64,000 nt of DNA from Leucaena leucocephala (lineage: Eukaryota; Streptophyta; Magnoliopsida; Fabales; Fabaceae), in assembly GCA_037074615.1 (NCBI GenBank), contig CM073519.1:30401001-30465000 (forward strand), written 5' to 3'. Positions 47,669 through 60,079 of this stretch are shown here, one piece after another. Each line of letters starts with the position of its first letter. The stretch's first letter is position 1. The notes beneath the pieces were generated by a model that was not told the origin of the DNA, searched no databases, and worked only from the letters and a program-made list of their open reading frames with translations. The position numbers were made by a program, and so were the translations under genes.

Positions 47669-50508
47669 TTAAAAGTTATATCAATTTTTATCAGATTCCA
47701 TGGACATCGGATATAAGTGGGGGAATTATAGGAAAGTGTGCCCTATAGTGTCAGATGTTATGAATTGGACAGAACCCCGGAAGAAGTCCTGTATAAAAAG
47801 TTATTCCCATAATAGTGAATTTTGACAGGAGTTTAATAACACCCGTGATCCGATAATGGAACTTATCGGTATGTGAGCCTGGATAGAATTAGATTAGATG
47901 ACCTCATGGATGAAGGGCATTTTGGTCACCTGGGACAAGCTAAAAATGTGGTACATGGTATAAATATGATTAGTTGAGTCCAGATACACCCTGAGGCAGT
48001 ACAAAGAGGGGTAAAATGACGATTATGCCCTTAGGGTCTATATAGTGTAAGAAAGGAAATGAAGGGTATTTTGGTCATTTCCTAAGGCATGGATGGAAGA
48101 TAACTCAGTATAACCATTTCAAGGGTATGAGAAGCCTAGAGATTGATTTCCAGGATAGAATACATTTCCTGCCATATTATAAAAAAATTAGGAACAAAAA
48201 ATAGTCCGGTTGTTGTGAAACTGCTCCGATCAGTATCGGATTGGACTGGAATTTTTCCAGAAGCTTCCTTACACTATGAGCACGCCACATAACCCCATGA
48301 GGTGTCCCATGAGCTTTCCCACATGATGTCATAATTATTCTTTTATGAAAAAGTAAAATCCAAGATTAAATGTGAGCCTTTAGATCAAATAGTAACCAAA
48401 TCAATCTTGGCCATTGATTTTTCTTGGATTTTGGCCAGAAATACCCCCTCAAATCTGCCCAAAACCGTGAAGCACATGACCCTTGGGGAAAATCTTGCAA
48501 AATGAAAACTCAAGCCAAGATAAAGAAGATTCAAGGTTCCAAAATTCAAACAAGATAGAGATTAAAGGTAAGCAATCTCTCCTAGCTTATTTTCCTTTGA
48601 TTTAGGAGCTTGAACTTAGGGTTTTCATGGGGGAAAAGTTTAGTTTTCTCTAAGGGGTGGTGCTACCCAAAGACCTTAGATGAAAGGGGAAAGAAGAAAT
48701 AAAAGTTAGAAGCATATGATTGAAGCTTAAACAAGCTAGTTAAGTGATTGGTTGTTGAATCAAGTTGATATTCTTGACTTTGCCAAGAGTGAATGTGTTC
48801 GGTATGCACTGTTCATGATGGAAAGAAATGGAATTTCAATGATTTAATGCTTCCATTGAATTTATATGATGATTTTGTGTAGGATTGGGAAGGTTTTGAA
48901 CCTTGGAAACATTAAAATCTCAAGGTTTGTAGTCTTTGAGATTCCGTATGGGTACTGTTCACTCGCATGAACAGTGATTGAAATTTCATGATTTTGATAC
49001 TTCCAATGGTTCTAAAATGAAAAATTGTGTGGGATAAAGTAGAGAAACAAGTATGGCAAGCATTAGAATCAAAATGAGAATTTTTGAAAGAATTGTGTGC
49101 TTCTGTTCAGTTCTGTACAGCAGGCCATGAAGGAGCTGGAATTTCATGATTCTAAGCTCATAAATACATTCAAAAGATGAAATTGTGTAGGGTAAAGTTA
49201 AGACATCAATTGATTCAAAGGCCAAGTCCATTGGTTATGATTAAGGAAAGTTAAGGTAGTTAAGTGAGATTAATGATCAAGAGAAAGTTATGTTAAGTTA
49301 AAGTAAGTTTAATGCTCACAGAAATTAGATGGTAATGGATGAATGGTTATGTGATGTTAGGGATTGGTTGGTATGCTCCAAAAGAGGCAGCCACATGTCC
49401 AAGAGATGTGAGATGAAAGAAGCAAGATAAAGTGAAAGAAAGTCAAGTCTATAAGGTAGTGAATTTACTTCTTTACTTGCTTGATGTGGTACGCTTATGT
49501 GTTGACATGTACATGATGTTTCAATGATGTTGTGACATGATAAATGATGTTGAATGTATTGTGAATAACATGTTTTCCATGGCCATGCACTTTATGCAAA
49601 AGTATATAGCATGATAGCATGTCACTAATCAAAGAAAGTTTAATTAAATTACATATCATGCATTAGCATCCGTCTTGCATATTTAACCAGTAATGTTTGC
49701 TTCTGAGATTCCCTAGAATCTCACTCTCCCATAACCAACCAATTTAGGTCAAGCATGATGGATAATGTATGCATGGAGAAGAGCTAAAGCATGGAAGAAG
49801 AAAAGTGAAGTATTTAAGATGTTAGCATATGCTATGCACTTTCAATATATGTCAAAGCCATGTAAAGTATCTATTTATATGATGAGATTGTATGAAATAA
49901 TTATTGTATTACCCCATGATGTATATGAGTTCAGAAAAGGCAGAAGAGATGATCTATGTATGCTGGAACAATTATGGAAAGTGAAAGAAACGAAACTGAA
50001 ATGGTAAAAACGTAGGTCCTAAAGCAGTTTTATTGTGGCTTCAGTTTGACCTAGCAAATGAAGGAATTAATTTATGAAATCTTAACATCATGTATTACAC
50101 ATCCAGAGCTTTAACTGCATAGGTAGAACGTTTCATTTGGATGTGTATATGAAGAGAAATGAATTTTCAAAGTAAGGGACTAGAATCTGTTTCTAGAGTT
50201 TTTGACCAAATGAACAGTAAACTTCAACGAATAAACTGTATCAATTGGCTAATCATTTGGTCTGGAAATTATGTTTTCCTTAAATTTCAAGATGTTATGT
50301 TCATGTAGCTTTTTTAACCACTTCATTTTGAGTTTTCTAGAATTAATTATTATTTTTGAAAGTTCATTGTGTAATCTGGAATACCATATGAAAAGTAACC
50401 CATGAAGGAGAAAAATTCTACATTTAGCTAATGGACTTCCAAGGTCTTGTAAGTGGTTTTAAATGCTACTGGTTGGTCCCTAATACGTGTGAAAGTAAGG
50501 ATGTTACA
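47669..50508 (+). repeat. 3' LTR of element D (5'-truncated)
   Basis: Picks up at AAAAGTTAT, equivalent to about 32743 in the 5' LTR, and ends GGATGTTACA at 50508. The TATA position reads CAGAAATA (about 48433), so this copy's promoter is damaged. Its 80-codon open frame at 49765 is identical to that at 40228 only because the LTRs are near-identical. Confidence 0.9.
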
Positions 50509-50513
50509 ATATA

Positions 50514-51019
50514 TAACTCCTTTTTGAGCTCTGTCAATTTTATAAATTTCTATATTAATTATGGCAATTTACTACCAGATTTTATGTGATTAAGAAATTC
50601 AGAATATCCTATAATAATCTTCAGACTTTAAAAATTAATATCAAGTATCTAGGGCCTCAAATCAAAATTCTAAAAACTAAGCCTTACCCAATTTCTATTC
50701 TCGATTTACTGGTAAAATTTGAGATTGTAGCATTTTCTGGTAGTTCTGGGCCTTTTTTAGCACAACTTCCTCATAATTACGATTTTGCCCTTTAAACTTT
50801 TGCTAAATTACATTTAAGTCCTCAAACCCCAAATTTTATCTCTACCTTTTATTTTGGCCCAAAACATTTTTCTAAATTTCACTTAGGTCCTTAAACTTTC
50901 TATTATTTAAAATTTAATCCCTTTCCTTCCTTAAATTGTAATATTTCCCTTAGAGAATCTCATGTATATTATGTACAAACTATACATACATACTAGATAA
51001 GAAAATTAGGGATATGACA
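50514..51019 (-). mobile_element. LTR G, piece 3 (5' end of the LTR)
   Basis: Ends AAATTAGGGATATGACA at 51019, the TGTCATATCC start of a minus-strand chromovirus LTR, like LTR A at 9449. There is no PPT next to it. Instead plus-strand pol of B follows at once (51020), so G was an LTR, probably solo, inserted in B pol. Its TSD cannot be checked because the other end is lost. Confidence 0.85.
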
Positions 51020-51298
51020 ATAGTAGATGCCTTAAGTAGAAAAGTTATACAAGTAGCTTCATTAATGATTAAAGAGCAGGAGAAATCCAAGTAATTGCTT
51101 TACTTGATGATAAGATCAAAGAAGCACAGAAACATGATCATTTAGCTGAGATTTTTAAAGATAAAATTTCAAAGGCAGAAACAAAGAATTATGGAACCTC
51201 TAAGAATGGATTGTTGTAGTTTAGAGGAAGAACATATATTCCTAGAATGTAAGGCTTAAGAGAAAAGATTCAAGATGAGGCTCAAAAGAGTAAGTATA
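51020..51298 (+). pseudogene. Element B pol: RNase H end and integrase N-terminus
   Basis: Plus strand VDALSRKVIQVASLMIKEQE, the RNase H-integrase linker of chromoviruses (compare VVADALSRK of element A), then LREKIQDEAQKSKY up to the insertion of copia E5 at 51299. Stops are present. Confidence 0.88.
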
Positions 51299-53231
51299 TG
51301 TAAGGAATTGGAAGACACGCAGCGGAAATTAATTTAAAAATTTTTCCATTCCTTGCCAGGATCTACCGTATGTGTTTAAGTCAAGTGGGAAGAAGTATTA
51401 CCCTTAGTGTGCCTCAGCGACTTCCACAGCTTTCGGTCACGACATTCACAGCTTCTCTCTGCGGCTCGTGCTCCCTTTCTGATCACAAGAAGTCGACGAC
51501 TCAGGTCGGCTTCCTCTACTGGTATCCACACGAACAGTGTTCCAACCACGAACGACGTGCTAGCGTCTCTTGTCCCTCGAGGGCTTTCTCAAGAGTTCAT
51601 CCTCTCCGTCTCTATTTCGGCAGTTTCTTATCTGCAAACCTTTTGCAGAGTCCCCTTCGGCCTTTCTATGTTCTATATGTTTCTCTGTACAAAACGCAGC
51701 TCCTAAAATCAGATATATAGGATGCTATGCGTTTTTCTCTGTCAACCGAATTAGATTTTGGAGTTAATCTTATATTAATTCCAAAATTAATACAATATCA
51801 TATATTGTATAATTTTATAAGAAACTAATTAAATAAATAATATCAAATCCGTCCCACAGATTTAATTACCCATTTATTTAATTTTAAATAAAGATGAGAC
51901 TGAACTATTTTTGATTTATTCTCATAAATCAAATTTGAGATATCCTATCAATTTGAATTTCAAATTTCAAACGTGATAGAGATTTAATTTATCCTTATAA
52001 ATTAAATCTTATAAATATCTCTTATATGAGATATCCTATCAATTTGAATTCGAATTTCAAACATGATAGAGATTTAATTTATCCTTATAAATTAAATCTT
52101 ATAAATATCTCTTATATGAGATATCCTATCAATTTGAATTTTGAATTTCAAACATGATAGAGATTTAATTTATCCTTATAAATTAAATCTTATAAATATC
52201 TCTTATATGAGATATCCTATCAATTTGAATTTTGAATTTCAAACGTGATAGAGATTTAATTTATCCTTATAAATTAAATCTCATATATACATATAATGTA
52301 TATATACGAATTTATATATATACGAATATAAATATAAATAAATATATATACATCTATCCTGGATCATTCATTGAATCTGGACATCATAGCTCGTGTTGGG
52401 CTATTTTGTGTGCGACCCTGTAGGCCCATATGAAGTTGGCAGTGGGCCATTTGCTATACTGGCCCACAAGTCGCAAGCGGTCTCTAGCAAGACATAACGA
52501 CTACCCAAATCATATGAGGATCGATAAACGATGTAACCTTTTATACAACCATATCATGTCCCTTCTGTCACGCGATATTTTGGTCATAGATGAGGCATGG
52601 ATAATGTCATCCTCCTATTCCTGACCGTTACTTTCTCGATCCCTGAGTAGTCTGACTATAGAAATGGAACTACCTTTCTATTACAGTATGGCCATACATT
52701 TCTCAGACTCACTCATCGAGGGGCCCAGTAATATCTCTCTACGAATGTGAGGGACAAATTCTATCTTGACCATTCACATTCCTCCGCATGAAAAACCACT
52801 AAGGCCGAACATAGTCTTTATGATCACTCGGTCAAAAGTGACTTTTGACTAGGTCAAAGCTGAGCGTTTTGTCATGTAGGAATCCATGATGATCTCAGGT
52901 CAAAGGGCGTATTGACATGGTTTGTATATGAGAGAAGCTTATGACGTTACCCATGCAGTTCTCTCATAGCGGGTCGGTCCAGCACCTTGTACTCTTACAT
53001 GTGCTTATGACTTTGATTTATATCTCTATACATCTTCAAAGTCATACTGGTCTTATTTCATCTATGCTCCCGCATAGATGATCGACCAGGGACATTTAGG
53101 ATAATATCATGAATTATCCAAGGATGATCATCATAGTAAACATGCAAATAATATGATAACTCAATTAATAAATTCATAAATCAATAATATTCATAAGACA
53201 ATGATTGGCCCCTAGGGCACGATTTCCAATA
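51299..53231 (-). mobile_element. Copia solo LTR E5
   Basis: TGTAAGGAATTGGAAGACAC to GATTTCCAATA, 1,933 bp, with perfect GTATA duplications (51294-51298, 53232-53236). It lies inside the zinc-finger region of the B integrase. Four ~91-bp repeats at 51940-52280. Confidence 0.94.
51940..52280. repeat. ~91-bp tandem repeats inside LTR E5 (4 copies)
   Basis: Four units. Here the palindromic core is slightly rearranged (TTTGAATTTTGAATTTCAAA) relative to E1-E4. Confidence 0.82.
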
Positions 53232-53236
53232 GTATA

Positions 53237-54350
53237 TACATCCAGGCATGACTCAAATGTATTATGATCTTAAGAAATTATTTTGGTGGCCTTGACTGAA
53301 GAAAGATGTAGTGAAATATGTGGCAAAGTGCCTTACTTGCTATAAAGTTAAAGTTGAGCATCAGAAGCAGCAAGTAAGCTACAACTATTAGAGATTCTAT
53401 AGTGAAAATGGGATAGCATACTAATGGATTTTGTAGTAGGATTACCATTAACCTGAACAACGCATGATGCTATATGGGTAATTGTTGATGGATTAACTAA
53501 AGTAGCCCATTTCCTAGTAGTCAATATAAAGGATCCACTTGAGAAACTGGCCAAACTCTACATAAAGGAGATTGTTAGGCTACATGATGTCCTGAACAGT
53601 ATTATTTTAGACAGAGATCTTCAAATTACATCGAATTTCTAGAGGACTCTGTATAATGAAATGGATACTACTATCTTATTTAGTACAACTTATCATCCAC
53701 AGATCGATGGACAATCAGAAAGGATGATCCAAACATTAAAGGATATGCTTAGAGCTTGTATTATGGATTTTAAAGGGAACTGGGATGGTCACTTACCACT
53801 CATAGAATTTTCTTACAATAATAGTTATCATTCCAGTCTTCAGATGGCTCCTTTTGAAGCACTACATGGCAGAAAATGCAGATATCCTTTATGCTGGACA
53901 AAGCTAAGTAAAATAAGGATATATGGTCTTGACATAGTATATCAAACTTTAGCTTAGATTGATTATTAAGAAGAGGCTATTAATTGCACAAAGTAGACAG
54001 AAGAGTTGTGTAGATGTTAGACTATTTTAGGTTCTCTCTAAAGTTGGACCAATAGCTTACAAGCTATCTCTTCCTCCAAAACTTAGCCACCTTCATGACG
54101 TGTTTCATGTTAAGTAGTTGAAGAAGTATATACTAGACCAGTCACATGTGATTAAGCAAGATGATATTGCATTATAGGACAACCTAACATATGAGATTGG
54201 AAAAGTTAAGCATCTATGAAATAAACAAATTTCTTTAGTCAAAGTAGTCTGTAAAGGATTGACTAAGAATAAGCTACCTTGGAAGTAGAGGAAAGAATGA
54301 AGGAGATATGTCCTGAGTTATTTCCTTAGCATATACATATATTATAAATT
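53237..54350 (+). pseudogene. Element B integrase and chromodomain (broken)
   Basis: Plus strand: HPGMTQMYYDLKKLFWWP and VAKCLTC (zinc finger), MDFVVGLP, AIWVIVDGLTKVAHFLVV, SIILDRDLQITSNF, then a 98-codon open block from 53661 with STTYHPQIDGQSERMIQTLK (catalytic Glu kept) and MAPFEALHGRKC. Then come VLSKVGPIAYKLSLPPKL and a decayed chromodomain (VVCKGLTKNKATLEVEERMK) ending CPELFP near 54330. It is closely related to element A but on the opposite strand. Many stops; not functional. Confidence 0.9.
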
Positions 54351-54366
54351 TCAAGGACAAAATCTA

Positions 54367-54384
54367 TTTTAAAGGGGAAAGAAA
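54367..54384 (+). other. Polypurine tract of element B
   Basis: TTTTAAAGGGGAAAGAAA directly before the LTR start TGCCATATCCCC. Confidence 0.9.
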
Positions 54385-57300
54385 TGCCATATCCCCAAAT
54401 TTCTTATCTAGTATGTATGAAAAGTTTGTATTCAATATATATGAAATTGTATAAGGAAAATGTTGCAATTTAAGAAATGAAAGGGATTAAATTACAAATA
54501 ATAGAAAGTTTAAGGACTTAAGTATAATTTAGAAAAGTCCCAAGGTCTAAAATAAAATGTAAACACAAATTTTGGGCCATGAAGTGTAATTATAAAAAGT
54601 TTAAGTGACAAAAATGCAATTTGTCAAAGTTCAAGGGCAAAATTGTAATTATGATAAAGTTGTGCCAGAAAAGGCCCAAAACTGTCCAAAAAATGTTATA
54701 GTCTAGAATTTAACCATTAAATAGAGAATGGTAATTGGGCCATACATATTTTTTAGAATTTTGATTTGAGACCCTAGATAATTAATATAAATTTCTATAG
54801 TCCAGAGATTATTACAACACCCTCTGGATTTTCTATTCAAATTAAATTTGGTAGAAAATTTCCATCATTAATATAAGAATTTATGAAACTGACAAAATAC
54901 AAAAATGAGTTATGTAGAATTTATAATGGAATTTACAATAGAATAATACACTAGATAAATACTTTCGGATGAGTTTTCTTGGGAATTGAGCCATGAAGGT
55001 ATTAGAGCTATTTAAAGGCTCAAGTTGATATCCCATAGGTCCAATAAAATACTTGAACAATTATGTTGTTAGTGGCCAGAAAAACCCTTAAAAATGAGAA
55101 ATTATGAAAATACCCCTATGTTGTAATACTAAACAAGAAATGAATGGAGGCAATTTTGGTCATTTAGACATGGTCAAAATGTCAAGGGAGATACAGGAAT
55201 AATTAATCAGTGTCATTATATGCCCACATCAGGTGTAAAGAGGTGGGAAATGACAATTATACCCTTTGGGCTAATATAGTGTAAAATATTAAACCAAGGG
55301 TATTTCAGTCAATTTCTAAAGGATGATAAATAGATAAACACTCAGTCTAACAATGTCAATGGTAGAAAAAAGTTAAACACTAGTTTTCATGACAAAATAC
55401 ATATTCAGAATATTATAAAAATTAGAAATATAAAACAGTCTGATTTTTGTAAAACTGACTGAGTCAGTATCGGATTGGACTAAAATTTTTCCTATCAATA
55501 CTTTCCTATGACTTGCACCAAACTAATCCTTATTTTATGTCATGGATGATGTCACTTTTTGGCTTGGTGGCCATCAAATAGTATTTGGATTAATCTTGGC
55601 CTTTCATTTCCACCCATATTTTTCTATCTATACCCTCCATTCACATTCCATTTTGGCAGCCTTATGAACCATAGGTGGAACTCTGCCAAAATTAATTTTG
55701 AGCTCAAAGAAAGAATACAACTTGGAGCAAAAAGAAAGGTAATTAGTTCCTTTGATTTTGGATTTTATTATAGGAAGTTTGCTTTTAGCTTTAACTGATT
55801 TTTATGGTATTTTCCCTTTGGTGTTGCTATTGGACATGCTGCTCATATGTGGTGGGAATATGAATTTTATATTATAGATAATTTATACAAGTTTAAACAA
55901 GTTAGAATCAAGTAGTATTGGCTTAGAAATCCAAATATATATATAATTAGGGTTTTGTGTTCTTGGCTTTCACTGTACAAAATACTATTTATATGTGAGA
56001 ATTTCATGATTTTTATACTTTCAATGGGTTTAAAATGGAAAATTGTGTGGGGCAAGGTAGAGAAACAAGTAATAGAAGCATTGGAATCAAAATGATAATT
56101 ATTGGAAAACAAAATAAGGTGTTTCAGTTCTGTATAGTAGACAAGGAAGAAGTTTGAATTTGAAAATTCTAACTTCATATTTGGATTCTACATGAAAAAG
56201 TATATGGAAATAAATCATGATAATTTATTTTGTAAAGATGAAAGTATAAGGCATAAAATGGAACCTAGTGAAAACCTAATATTGAAATGCTTTGAAATTG
56301 AGTTGTAACTGGCTATTGTTTTATAATGGCTAGGTTTTGATATTTGTTTGAAAAGAAGACCATTTCAAGGATAGCTTGGCAAATATATCTTAAGAGGTAG
56401 TAAGAATACCTAACTATAATCTCATGGTTGTTTGACTTTATGCTTACTTGTTAGTAGTAATTTTTGGTTGAGCTTTTTATGATCTATGATGATGATGTAT
56501 TGATGGATGCAACTCCTTGCAATAAATGTCATGACAATATGCATGTTATAGTTTTCTTATGTATGATTATGAAGTAGCTCCCATATCATAATAACATGTT
56601 AGGTATTTAATCAAGCATGCATAATATTATAGTTTATATAACTTGCTATTGGGATTTTCATGAAATCTTATTATTTCCATATGTATAACTATGTTATAGG
56701 TTCTGGAACCTCCAAAGTAAAAGGTTAATTGTGGATGGATGAACTTGTATTATAAGATAAGTTGGTCATATGACATTATGGGATGCAATAGTACATTATG
56801 GGGTGTATGTATTATAAGGTAGTGACCTTATAACTATAGTTTCAATCACTTAACGTATGAGTTAGGATGTGAAATTTGGCATGAATATAACTAAGATACA
56901 GAGATTTAAATGGACACCAAGAATGCTCCAATTGGTTAAGTTTTCAATTTAATATGATTTTTTAAAATTAGAGATAAAATCTCAAATGAGGTAAAATGAG
57001 TGTCCAGAGGCAATGTGGTTTATATGCCAATTTCAAATAGAAAATGAAAGTAGTCTTCCACAAAATTTTATGTACCTAAAGAACACATTTTAAGCTTTAA
57101 ATACATGTATAACATGCCTCAATTGGATAAGAAATCAAGGAGAAATGAATTTTTGAATTTAAGGCAAGAAAACTAAAATTTTCAGATTTACTAAATGAAC
57201 AGTGATTTTCAACTGAAAAAACTATGCTCATCTGGACAATGAAACTTTAGTTTTATATTTTGCTCTTATAGTTTAATAAAAGAGATTTTATTAGAAATTT

Positions 57301-57492
57301 GAACACTTCATTTTGATTTTTCTATATTTAATTATAAATTTTCAAAATTGGGTATGTAATATGAAATTATCAAATGAACAGTATCAAACAAATTAATTTT
57401 TGAAATTTCACTTTTTCAAGTTAAAGATGTTTTAATTTGGTTCAAACTACTTTCAATTGAGCAAAACTGAGGAAAAAAATAAGTACATGACA
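54385..57492 (+). repeat. 3' LTR of chromovirus B
   Basis: 3,108 bp, TGCCATATCCCC to AAGTACATGACA. A TATA-like CTATACCC is near 55625 and donor-like AAAG/GTAATTAG near 55738. It is followed by ATTTT, the partner of ATTGT at 5154-5158. Confidence 0.88.
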
Positions 57493-57630
57493 ATTTTTTG
57501 TGTGTTATGATATGTGGATGGTGCGTAAATAATCCCATAAACTTTTTTGAGGATTGAAAGTGAGATTGGAGATTAGTCTATTAAGGCTCAAGTTTAATAG
57601 TGAAAGTCGTGACTGAGAACTGATAAATTT
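57493..57630 (-). pseudogene. Outer SIRE-like element, 3' ORF region, part 3 (5' end)
   Basis: Minus strand from about 57617: MSKFISSQSRLSLLNLSLNR and NLTFNPQKSLWDYLRT up to a TAA. In the next frame VYGIIYAPSTYHNTQK runs on into 5158 after B is removed. So one ORF with a frameshift may start here, just 3' of pol and the repeat array. No database family recognised. Confidence 0.35.
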
Positions 57631-58190
57631 TGACATTAATCAATTAGGTAATCCATTAATTTCATCAAATGTGCACATACAGAGACAAATTAATCGATTA
57701 GGTGTTCGAGCAATCTTAATTAATCAAATAGTTAATCAATTAATTTCAAATAATAACAACATTTAACACTAATTCAACATTGATTAATTGATTAAATAAT
57801 ATTAATCAAATAGTTAATCAATTAATTTTCAAGAAAAATAACTTTTAACATGTATTTAGTATCCGTTAATCGATTAGCTGTTCGATTAAATAACATTAAT
57901 TGAATTCTTAATCAATTAATTTTGAAACAAAACAACTTTTTAAGGCATTTTCAACTATGATAATCGATTAGGTACTTGATTAATTTTAATTAATGGAACT
58001 GTTAATCGATTAATTTTACATTTAAGCACACACATATCCCCTTTTTAATTGATTAATCGACTAGGTGTCCGATTAATCTTAATTAATGAAACTATTAATC
58101 GATTAATTTCACACATTTAACATATATTTCAACAAACATACAGTTACCTCCCTCCATTAATCGATTAAGTGTTAGATTAATCCATCCTCT
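57630..58190. repeat. TAATCGATTA array between copia pol and its 3' ORF
   Basis: About five to six degenerate units of 60-100 bp. Each pairs TAATCGATTAGGTGTTCGAT-like sequence with an inverted GTTAATCGATTAATTT half. The palindrome TAATCGATTA occurs exactly at least six times (near 57691, 57866, 57961, 58003, 58096 and 58158), with one-base variants between. From memory, TAATCGATTA-rich arrays are common in legume retroelement sequence; no source is offered for that. Confidence 0.8.
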
Positions 58191-58408
58191 GTTAGCTTAT
58201 GCTTTTCATTCCAATAACAGAGCATCCTGCAAAAATTTAACTACACACTCTCAAGCTTAAATTAGCAACTTTAATCATCAAAACATAAGTATTGAACAAT
58301 TATTTTGAGAATATGAAGGTTGAAGAAAGCTTAAAACAAAAACTTTGTAAGTTTATTAAAAGGAATAGAAACCTTACAGCTCATTGAGATTTACCATTCC
58401 CAATTCTC
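58191..58408 (-). other. Spacer 3' of the copia pol stop
   Basis: About 220 bp of AT-rich sequence between the repeat array and the pol terminus. I see nothing coding in it. Confidence 0.6.
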
Positions 58409-59830
58409 TCATGATATAGTTGAATTGATCCTGAGCAAGTCCTTTGGTGAGATATCTGCTAGCTGAAGATGAGTTGGGATGAATTCAACTTTTATGTCTT
58501 TATTCTGCACATGATCTCTTATAAAGTGGTATTTGATATCAATGTGATTGGTTTGGGAATGAAGTACAAGATTCTTTGACAAACTACTTGTGCTTGTGTT
58601 GTCATAAAGAATTGAAATCTCATTCAAATATATTCCCAGATCTTGAAGTTGTTGTTTGAGCTATAGTACTGTGCACAACAACTCCCAACTGCTACATACT
58701 CAACTTCTGTTGATGAGATAGCCACCATATATTGCTTCTTACTGATCCGTAAAACTAGACAATCACTAAGGAATTCACATTGTCCATTGGTGCTCTTTCT
58801 ATCTATTTTGTATCATCCATGGTCAGAGTCTGAGTATTCTACCAAGTATTCTGCTCCTCCTTTGGGAAACCATATCCCAAGGTCAATGGTTCCCAAGAGA
58901 TATCTGAATATTCTCTTTATAGCTTCAGCATGAGATTCCTTTAGAGCAGCTTGATATCTTGCACATATTCCTACACTAAATTATATGTCTAGTCTACTTG
59001 CAGTGAGGTATATAATGGATCTAATCATTCCACGATATTTTGTAATGTTGAAATCTTCTCCCTTCTCATCCTTATCTAACATTGCACTTGTACTCATTGG
59101 TGTTAAAATACTTTTGGCTTAATCCAATTCAAACTTTTTCAGGAGCTCCTTCAAGTACTTTGTTTGCAAGAAGAAGATGCCATTCTTTCATTGTTTGATT
59201 TGAAGTCCAAGAAAGAAGTTCAATTCTTCCATCATAGACATTTCAAATTCTCCCTTCATTATCTTGGCAAATTCTTGACAAAGATCCTTATTAGTAGCAC
59301 CGAAGATAATATCATTAACATAAATTTAAACTACTAAAAGGTCATATTTGTTTCTTTTAAAAAACAAAGTATTATCTACTTTTCTCTTTCAAAGCCTTTC
59401 TCTATCAGGAACTTGCTAAGACAATCATATCGAGCTCTAGGAGATTGTTTTAACTCGTATAATGCTTTCTTAAGTTTGTAAACATGGTTTGGAAAATGAT
59501 AATCTTCAAAACTAGGAGGTTATTCTACATAGACTTCTTCCATTATATACCCATTAAGAAAAGAACTTTTGACATTCATCTGATAGAGTTTAAAATCTTT
59601 AATGCAAGTAAAGGCTAAGAGTACTAGTATGGCTTCCAATCTGACCATTGGAACATAGGTTTCCTCATAATCAATACCTTCTTCTTGATTATAGCCTTTT
59701 GCAACTAATCTAGCCTTATTTCTAATTATTACAATAAATTCATCAAGTTTATTTTTGAATACCTATTTAGTCCTGGATAATCATAGATACCAAGTCCCAA
59801 ACATAATTTCATTCAAATTGATTTAGTTTT
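58409..59830 (-). pseudogene. SIRE-like copia RT and RNase H (broken)
   Basis: Minus-strand order: YEETYVPMVRLEAILVLLAF, QMNVKSSFLNGYIMEEVYVE, VYKLKKALYELKQSPRA, IYVNDIIFGATNKD, FFLGLQIKQ, YRGMIRSIIYLTASRLDI, VEYSDSDHGWYKIDRKST, SKKQYMVAISSTEVEYVAVG and, at the end, NHIDIKYHFIRDHVQNKDI. These are the RT and RNase H blocks of the SIRE/Maximus type. Both RT catalytic positions read Asn instead of Asp (59574-59576 in QMNVK, 59314-59316 in YVND). Many stops. The reading ends at 58409. Confidence 0.92.
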
Positions 59831-60079
59831 TCCTGCATAGCAACTATCCATAAATCATATAATAGTGCTTCATCTATGCTAGTGGGTTCAATGTTAGAAA
59901 TAAATGTAGGAAAGTGCACTTTATTGAACATTTGTCTCTGGGTTCTTACTCCTTCATTGACTTCATCAATAACCTGATCTAAAGGATTATTTCTATTATG
60001 TCAGCAAGCTCTAGGTTGATCTTTTTCTGACTCATTAGGTTGGTTACCAAGTTGATCAACTAAGTATTTTTTCTCTTTA

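Larger units (their letters stand above)
32333..50508 (+). mobile_element. Element D: large non-coding LTR retrotransposon (LARD-like) with nested insertions
   Basis: 5' LTR 32333-40970 (net about 3.37 kb once D3 is removed), PBS 40974-40986, interior from 40987, and 3' LTR to 50508. The flanks are identical ATATA (32328-32332, 50509-50513). The right-hand 1.7 kb of the two LTRs differ at about a dozen positions by eye, so this is the youngest large insertion here. A copia remnant (E4) and a deletion have removed the interior end, PPT and the start of the 3' LTR. No coding sequence belongs to D itself. Confidence 0.9.

Noticed and set aside
57630..58190. TAATCGATTA array considered as a CRISPR-like array or plant satellite
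   Set aside because: Units are degenerate, palindromic and uneven in spacing, in plant nuclear DNA inside a retroelement.
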